Assembly (NCBI GenBank): GCA_934316845.1
Contig: CAKRDZ010000037.1
Span: 1 to 28,516, forward strand
Direction: 5' to 3'
DNA: 28,516 nt
From: an uncultured Eubacterium sp.
GTDB lineage: Bacteria; Bacillota; Clostridia; Lachnospirales; Lachnospiraceae
Each line of letters begins with the position of its first letter. Within the stretch, counting starts at the first letter, position 1. Of the stretch, positions 25,104-28,516 are shown in pieces. Both the position numbers and the translations under genes were made by a program. The notes beneath the pieces were generated by a model. The model was not told the origin of the DNA and ran no database searches. It saw only the letters and a program-made list of their open reading frames with translations.

Positions 25104-25156
25104 AAAGCCCCCGGCATGGCAGTTATAGTAAGGACTGCCGGTGTGCCGGGGGCTTT
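25104..25156. terminator. Bidirectional intrinsic terminator
   Basis: A 13-bp perfect stem, AAAGCCCCCGGCA (25104-25116) with TGCCGGGGGCTTT (25144-25156), and an inner GGCAGT/ACTGCC helix (25118-25123 with 25134-25139). It lies between convergent genes: the heptad-repeat protein gene on the plus strand and the antitoxin gene on the minus strand. The T tract is short in both directions (CTTTTC on the minus strand, CTTTG on the plus strand). Confidence 0.88.
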
Positions 25157-25172
25157 GTGTGGGGATGGGGAA

Positions 25173-26177
25173 TTACAGGCGGAGGAACATTTCCTGCGCA
25201 TAGGCGCGGATATCGGATGGCGAAACCATATTGTATTTTTCTTTTACCGCGCAAAAGTAATCATGAATCGATTGCTGTGTAATAATACAATTTGAGCGGG
25301 AGGAAGAAGGTATATTTTCTCGCGCAGATATCCAGGGAGTTTCGTTGTGAGTGAATTCTTCTAAAACTTTTCCGCTATAGCAGCAAAGGTTTTTGATAAC
25401 GCTGTCTAATATGGCGCGTTCCTGAGAATTCAACAGATCACTGTCAAATTTTTCGCAAGGAGCGATAGGATCAAAATGATAATCGCGGTATTTAAAGTAG
25501 ATATCTTTGTAAACGGGACCGTGAACCCAGGCTTCACAATCTTCGGGAAATAGAAAAGCACCGTAAAATGCACTATAAAAACCCTGAATGTAGTATAAGG
25601 CTTTTTGGAGAGCCAGTGGGGTGATGTCTTCACATTGGTTCAGTATATATTTTATTGCATAAATGATTTTTGAATGATCCGTTGATGAATCCATTGTTAA
25701 CCGGAGTAATGCATCCACTGCTTTTTTGCTTTTTTTATAAGTGGAAATGGATTTCAGATTTCCCTTTCCTTTTTCTAACAGCATTGAATAGTACTCAGGA
25801 CTACTGTAAATTTTTGTTAATTCGTCAGAATATTGTCTGGTAGGAATATCTCCGTCATAATAGCGTGAAAATGTTTGTTCGCCCCAGCCTAAAAGACGGG
25901 AAAGAGGGCGTTTTCCAATCGCATATTTTTCAGGAATGGCTACAATGTGCTCAAGAGGGATGATATCATTTTTTATACGGTATTGTTCATAAAGGGCTTT
26001 AAGGTTGTCGTCGTTTATCTCCGGAACATATACCGGAGAATTACAGTTTATACAATGTGCTTCTTTTCCCTTATATTGATATTGGATCCCTTTAATAGTG
26101 CCAGTCAGTGCGACCGGTGAAATCGTATAGGAAACATCATTTCTGCAGTTTTCGCAAAATACAAGATTCTCAGCCAT
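25173..26177 (-). CDS. MqsA-like zinc finger/HTH antitoxin with Panacea (DUF4065) domain
   Basis: A 334-residue protein in three parts. Residues 8-45 hold a zinc finger (CENC ... CINC). About 85-120 is an Xre-type helix-turn-helix (GKRPLSRLLGWGEQTFSRYY). About 170-300 is a Panacea/DUF4065 (SocA-like) domain with the hallmark LALQKALYYIQGFYSAFYG and EAWVHGPVYKDIY. This is the arrangement of MqsA-family antitoxins fused to Panacea; Panacea domains are known as versatile antitoxin modules. It follows the toxin-like gene by 19 bases with TCCTCCT (minus-strand AGGAGGA) at 26184-26190. It should bind the toxin and, through the HTH, the operators upstream. The TA function is inferred from architecture and gene order. 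Confidence 0.83.
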   Translation of the reverse strand: MAENLVFCENCRNDVSYTISPVALTGTIKGIQYQYKGKEAHCINCNSPVYVPEINDDNLKALYEQYRIKNDIIPLEHIVAIPEKYAIGKRPLSRLLGWGEQTFSRYYDGDIPTRQYSDELTKIYSSPEYYSMLLEKGKGNLKSISTYKKSKKAVDALLRLTMDSSTDHSKIIYAIKYILNQCEDITPLALQKALYYIQGFYSAFYGAFLFPEDCEAWVHGPVYKDIYFKYRDYHFDPIAPCEKFDSDLLNSQERAILDSVIKNLCCYSGKVLEEFTHNETPWISARENIPSSSRSNCIITQQSIHDYFCAVKEKYNMVSPSDIRAYAQEMFLRL

Positions 26178-26196
26178 TTTAAATCCTCCTTATAAA

Positions 26197-26607
26197 TTAT
26201 CGAAATAAATATGTAATAGGTTTGTTTCGCTTATGAAACGATATTACAATGGTTCGGCGGCCATTTGGAATATCAATTATATTGAATTTCGTATAAATGT
26301 CAATGGTTTCCAAATCACCATCTGAATTATACAGTTTAACTTGTGGAACAAAAACATATAAAACTTCATATTCAAACCCTATATTAGTATTTTGCAGGGT
26401 ATGACAAAAATCCTCCACTTTTATCTGCATAAGTATGGATTTTTGTTTTTCGGTACGAATATTATATTCATTTATAAAATCAATATTCTCTTGACGTTTA
26501 TCATTTTGGGAGATAATGTATTTACCGGATGAAACGCAATTTTTTATTTCATTTAAAACGGTTTCAATTTCTTCTCTGGAGTGATTTTGATTGTAGTGTT
26601 GACTCAT
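26197..26607 (-). CDS. Probable toxin of the TA pair, MqsR-like
   Basis: A 136-residue, AT-rich gene directly upstream of the Panacea antitoxin in the same direction. Its layout fits MqsR-type mRNA interferases: an N-terminal helix (REEIETVLNEIKNCVSSGKY), a central helical segment (SILMQIKVEDFCHTL), beta strands (YEVLYVFVPQVKLY) and the closing basic strand TIVISFHKRNKPITY, comparable to the VLIVSFK end of MqsR. Toxin-before-antitoxin order is also that of mqsRA. Similarity was judged by eye and is weak, so another RelE-superfamily or unrelated toxin is possible. The ATG at 26607 has GAGGTGAT just upstream on the minus strand. A predicted sigma-A promoter and palindromic operators lie in front. 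Confidence 0.68.
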   Translation of the reverse strand: MSQHYNQNHSREEIETVLNEIKNCVSSGKYIISQNDKRQENIDFINEYNIRTEKQKSILMQIKVEDFCHTLQNTNIGFEYEVLYVFVPQVKLYNSDGDLETIDIYTKFNIIDIPNGRRTIVISFHKRNKPITYLFR

Positions 26608-26625
26608 TCATATCACCTCAATAAA

Positions 26626-26654
26626 ATAGTAGCACAATTGTATTTAAAAGTCAA
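26626..26654 (-). promoter_or_regulatory. Promoter of the toxin-antitoxin operon
   Basis: On the minus strand, TTGACT (26654-26649) and TACTAT (26631-26626) are separated by exactly 17 bases. The -10 ends 18 bases before the toxin start codon. The spacer contains the palindrome ACAATTGT (26634-26641). Confidence 0.72.
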
Positions 26655-26676
26655 CAAAAATGTACCAATTGATACA
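26634..26676. promoter_or_regulatory. Paired CAATTG-centred palindromes, likely autoregulatory operators
   Basis: TGTACCAATTGATACA (26661-26676) is a 16-bp palindrome with one imperfect position per arm, lying just upstream of the -35. ACAATTGT (26634-26641) lies in the spacer between -35 and -10. The centres are about 31 bp apart, close to three helical turns, so dimers could bind the same face. The antitoxin HTH is the obvious candidate ligand. Confidence 0.55.
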
Positions 26677-26953
26677 AAAAATGAAAGCATATACCTCGCA
26701 GGCATTACAGGAGATACATTATAGGTGTTAGACATGAAAGAAAGTGTGGAAACTTGGGAAGGTAAATGTAAAAGTTAACGTTCAGAACAAAAAAATAGCA
26801 AAAACGCGACGTTGAGAACATTGATGTTGACAGGGGGAAGTGTATCGTGTATTGTAGATATAAAGGGAAAATGTTAGCTGAAACGGGAAATATGTGAGTG
26901 TATATAATGCGATTTGGAATGTGTTCTAGACAAGTGAGAGGGGAGATAAGATA
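26677..26953 (+). other. AT-rich intergenic stretch with a candidate plus-strand promoter
   Basis: This stretch, part of a 346-base gap between genes, holds no convincing gene. A 16-codon ATG frame at 26691 has no ribosome binding site. A candidate promoter is TTGACA (26827-26832), 17 bases, TATTGT (26850-26855). A perfect TATAAT at 26903-26908 lacks a -35. GTTGA/AACGTT-type words recur between 26778 and 26832 without a clean repeat unit. The ribosome binding site GAGGGGAG (26938-26945) belongs to the next gene. Confidence 0.45.
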
Positions 26954-27160
26954 ATGGAAGAAATGCTTTTTACATTTTTGATGCTGGTTATGATGGTTTT
27001 TCTATTCTGTTTGCGGTATATAGTGCCAATTTTTATTTCGATTATTGGGGCAGTGCTGATTAAGAAGAAAAACAAAAAAATATATGGAAGTATTCTTTTA
27101 ATCTTAGGGCTTGCAATTGAGGCGGTTAGCATAGCAGTGCAGGTATACAGTTTCAGATAG
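26954..27160 (+). CDS. Small two-segment membrane protein (68 residues)
   Basis: A 68-residue hydrophobic protein with two predicted membrane segments (about 5-40, possibly one long or two close helices, and 47-66) separated by the basic loop KKKNKKIYG. The ATG at 26954 has AGAGGGGAG about 8 bases upstream. I recognise no family. It is divergently oriented from the TA pair and followed by a second small membrane protein gene, in an AT-rich stretch. Small proteins of this kind can be signal, toxin-like or accessory membrane proteins; the sequence does not decide. Confidence 0.6.
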   Translation: MEEMLFTFLMLVMMVFLFCLRYIVPIFISIIGAVLIKKKNKKIYGSILLILGLAIEAVSIAVQVYSFR

Positions 27161-27308
27161 GGAATAGAACCATATGAAATCAAAATGTACAATGCTTACA
27201 GAAATTGTATTAATTTTTGTCAGGTGGAAGGTTTTGATGTAGACAAAGCAGAGGGTGAGAGATTCATTTAAGAATATAGATTGTGAAAGTTTGTGAGGTG
27301 ATTTTAGA

Positions 27309-27473
27309 ATGAAGCTAAAGACAATATGCAACATTGCTTTGTTTGTTTTGGGCGTTAGTGGTATAGTAATAAATCATTTTTTTGAGCAGTACAAAATATT
27401 GAGTATTGCATGTTGGTTAGGAATCGGAGTAATTGCGATTATTAAAGAAAGAGTAAATTTAAAAGACAAATGA
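27309..27473 (+). CDS. Small membrane protein (54 residues)
   Basis: A 54-residue frame from the ATG at 27309 with a good ribosome binding site, GAGGTGATT at 27295-27303. It begins MKLKTICNIALF, has two hydrophobic segments (about 6-22 and 30-45), and ends in a charged tail KERVNLKDK. The two-segment pattern resembles the 68-residue protein just upstream, though the sequences are not obviously related. The stop TGA (27471-27473) overlaps the ATG at 27470 of the flavodoxin frame. No family recognised. Confidence 0.6.
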   Translation: MKLKTICNIALFVLGVSGIVINHFFEQYKILSIACWLGIGVIAIIKERVNLKDK

Positions 27474-28096
27474 GAAGCTTGATGTATACAGATTATATTT
27501 TAAGATTGGAGCGTGGACAAAATGAACAAAAAAGTATCCTATGGATGAATGTCGTATTGGTAGCTGCCTTGCTTGCCGGCATGGTATTTCCAATGGCAAA
27601 CAGCAATGTACAGGCGAAACAGAAGAAGGTTTTGGTGGCTTATTTTTCTGCGACCGGAACGACAAAAAGTGCAGCATTAAAGATTAAGAAGGCGACAAAA
27701 GGCAAACTTTATGAGATTAAAGCTGAAGATCCGTATACGGAGGCAGATCTGAATTATGACAATAATAACTGTCGAGCCAATAAGGAACAGAATACGGAAA
27801 GTGTTCGTCCGAAAGTAAAAGGCACAGTGAAAAATATCCGCAGTTCTGATGTGATTTTTGTCGGATACCCAATCTGGTGGGGCAAAGAGCCAAAGATCAT
27901 CCGTACCTTTTTGGAAAAATATAATCTGAAAGGGAAAAAGATTGTACCATTTTGCACCAGTGGAGGCAGTGGCATCTCCGGAAGCATGAAAGGGGTAAGA
28001 GCATCTGCGAAGGGCGCAAAGGTGCAAAGCGGAGCAGATCTTACGAATTCATCGGCGGCTGGTGTGGCAAAATGGGCGAAGAAGAAAGTGAAATGA
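27470..28096 (+). CDS. Exported flavodoxin-like protein with uncertain, possibly frameshifted start
   Basis: The main part is a flavodoxin (flavodoxin_4-like): the FMN phosphate loop FSATGTTKSAA follows KVLVAYF, then YPIWWGKEP and VPFCTSGGSGISGS. A hydrophobic segment (MNVVLVAALLAGMVF) and ANSNVQA before it look like a signal peptide, so the protein is probably exported. The open frame begins with ATG 27470, which overlaps the previous stop but has no ribosome binding site and adds a polar leader. A well-formed start exists at ATG 27522 (GGAG at 27508-27511), but in a frame that ends after 8 codons. One extra A in the run 27528-27533 would join MNKK to SILWMNVV and give a textbook signal peptide. 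ATG 27545 is a third option. Confidence 0.8.
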   Translation: MRSLMYTDYILRLERGQNEQKSILWMNVVLVAALLAGMVFPMANSNVQAKQKKVLVAYFSATGTTKSAALKIKKATKGKLYEIKAEDPYTEADLNYDNNNCRANKEQNTESVRPKVKGTVKNIRSSDVIFVGYPIWWGKEPKIIRTFLEKYNLKGKKIVPFCTSGGSGISGSMKGVRASAKGAKVQSGADLTNSSAAGVAKWAKKKVK

Positions 28097-28144
28097 TGGG
28101 TGGTAAAAAGATTTATTTGAGTTTCCCCATTTTTCAAACCGCTA

Positions 28145-28516
28145 TCACTTGAAACCCAATCCAGCAAAGCATTCAGCCAGTGTCAGTTGTTGTGATTGCT
28201 CTTTTTTCAAAAGGAATCCTTTTATGCCTGAGTGTGTTCTGGCAAGGACACGCTCAATGGCATAACCTAATCCATAAAAAATAAATTTTGGTACATCAAA
28301 AATACGCTTGGAACATTCCTTTAATTCCAGCATAAAAATTGTATCATCTTTTTCGCAGCTCATTATACCTATATAGCCGGTGACAAGTGTTGCAAACAGA
28401 TTTAAATTACGGATTGATTGCAAAGACATTACCCGTAAATTTTGTTGCAATCATACACAGTTTTTTCTTTTCAGACAAATCCAAATTTGTAAGCAATAAC
28501 ATTGGCTGCGCACCGA
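28145..28516 (-). pseudogene. Decayed IS4-like DDE transposase, C-terminal remnant cut by the window edge
   Basis: On the minus strand one frame from the edge (28516 to a stop at 28407) reads PMLLLTNLDLSEKKKLCMI. A second frame, entered around 28450-28430, reads MSLQSIRNLNLFATLVTGYI, then ELKECSKRIFDVPKFIFYGL to a stop at 28145-28147. The two pieces fit consecutive parts of an IS4-type transposase C-terminus. The segment expected between them, carrying the conserved Trp/Glu-Glu-x-Phe/Lys-rich motif with the last catalytic Glu, is missing. A deletion with frameshift therefore inactivated the element. No terminal inverted repeat is evident at 28097-28144. The family assignment is from memory of typical sequences. 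Confidence 0.65.

Noticed and set aside
25098..25295. A 65-residue plus-strand frame after the heptad-repeat gene.
   Set aside because: It runs through the bidirectional terminator and into the antitoxin gene on the other strand, with no ribosome binding site.

Overview
The window looks like chromosomal DNA from a low- to mid-GC Gram-positive anaerobe, most likely Clostridia and probably Lachnospiraceae. The evidence is the strong AGGAGG-type ribosome binding sites, frequent GTG/TTG starts, TTGACA-N17-TATAAT-like promoters, a secreted protein whose first domain is a very lysine-rich Ig-like (BIG2) module, and the gene set (PgeF, QueH, ApbE, MATE, FtsX-type ABC transporter, zinc-dependent phospholipase C-like protein). 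I cannot name a species.

Left part (1-6220): a BAAT-type alpha/beta hydrolase; then an AT-rich pair that looks acquired, a solitary YhcG/DUF1016 PDDEXK nuclease and a NUDIX hydrolase broken by one in-frame TAG; then a 1069-residue exported protein with an Ig-like domain, a Pro/Thr-rich stalk and repeated beta modules, behind its own strong promoter.

Middle part (6220-15980): a strong promoter followed by a fluoride riboswitch whose 3' half doubles as the 5' arm of an intrinsic terminator, controlling a cation/proton antiporter. Next come an AAA_14/DUF4143 ATPase and a compact run of an EamA transporter, a histidine phosphatase-HAD fusion and an acyl-CoA thioesterase. A hairpin-rich leader of about 250 bases precedes a GNAT acetyltransferase closed by a terminator. 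Then a polytopic DUF6688-like protein, a chemoreceptor with a membrane-only sensor region, and a convergent phospholipase C-like gene.

Operon part (15985-25160): pgeF-queH-apbE-MATE, closed by a perfect 14-bp terminator. After it a 7-bp perfect inverted repeat at a promoter precedes a three-gene operon: ABC ATPase, large FtsX-type permease, and an exported protein of Leu-x-x-Gly heptad repeats. The last resembles the FtsEX-plus-coiled-coil-partner layout without a recognisable hydrolase domain. A bidirectional terminator closes it.

Right part (25173-28516): an AT-rich accessory stretch. It holds a toxin-antitoxin pair on the minus strand (MqsR-like toxin first, then an MqsA-like zinc finger/HTH antitoxin carrying a Panacea domain) with two CAATTG-centred palindromes about 31 bp apart around its promoter, two small membrane proteins, an exported flavodoxin with a suspicious poly-A frameshift at its start, and a decayed transposase at the edge.

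The best candidates for new biology are the ABC/heptad-repeat operon, the Panacea-type toxin-antitoxin pair, the phosphatase-HAD fusion and the structured leader of the GNAT gene. No rRNA, tRNA or CRISPR array was seen.
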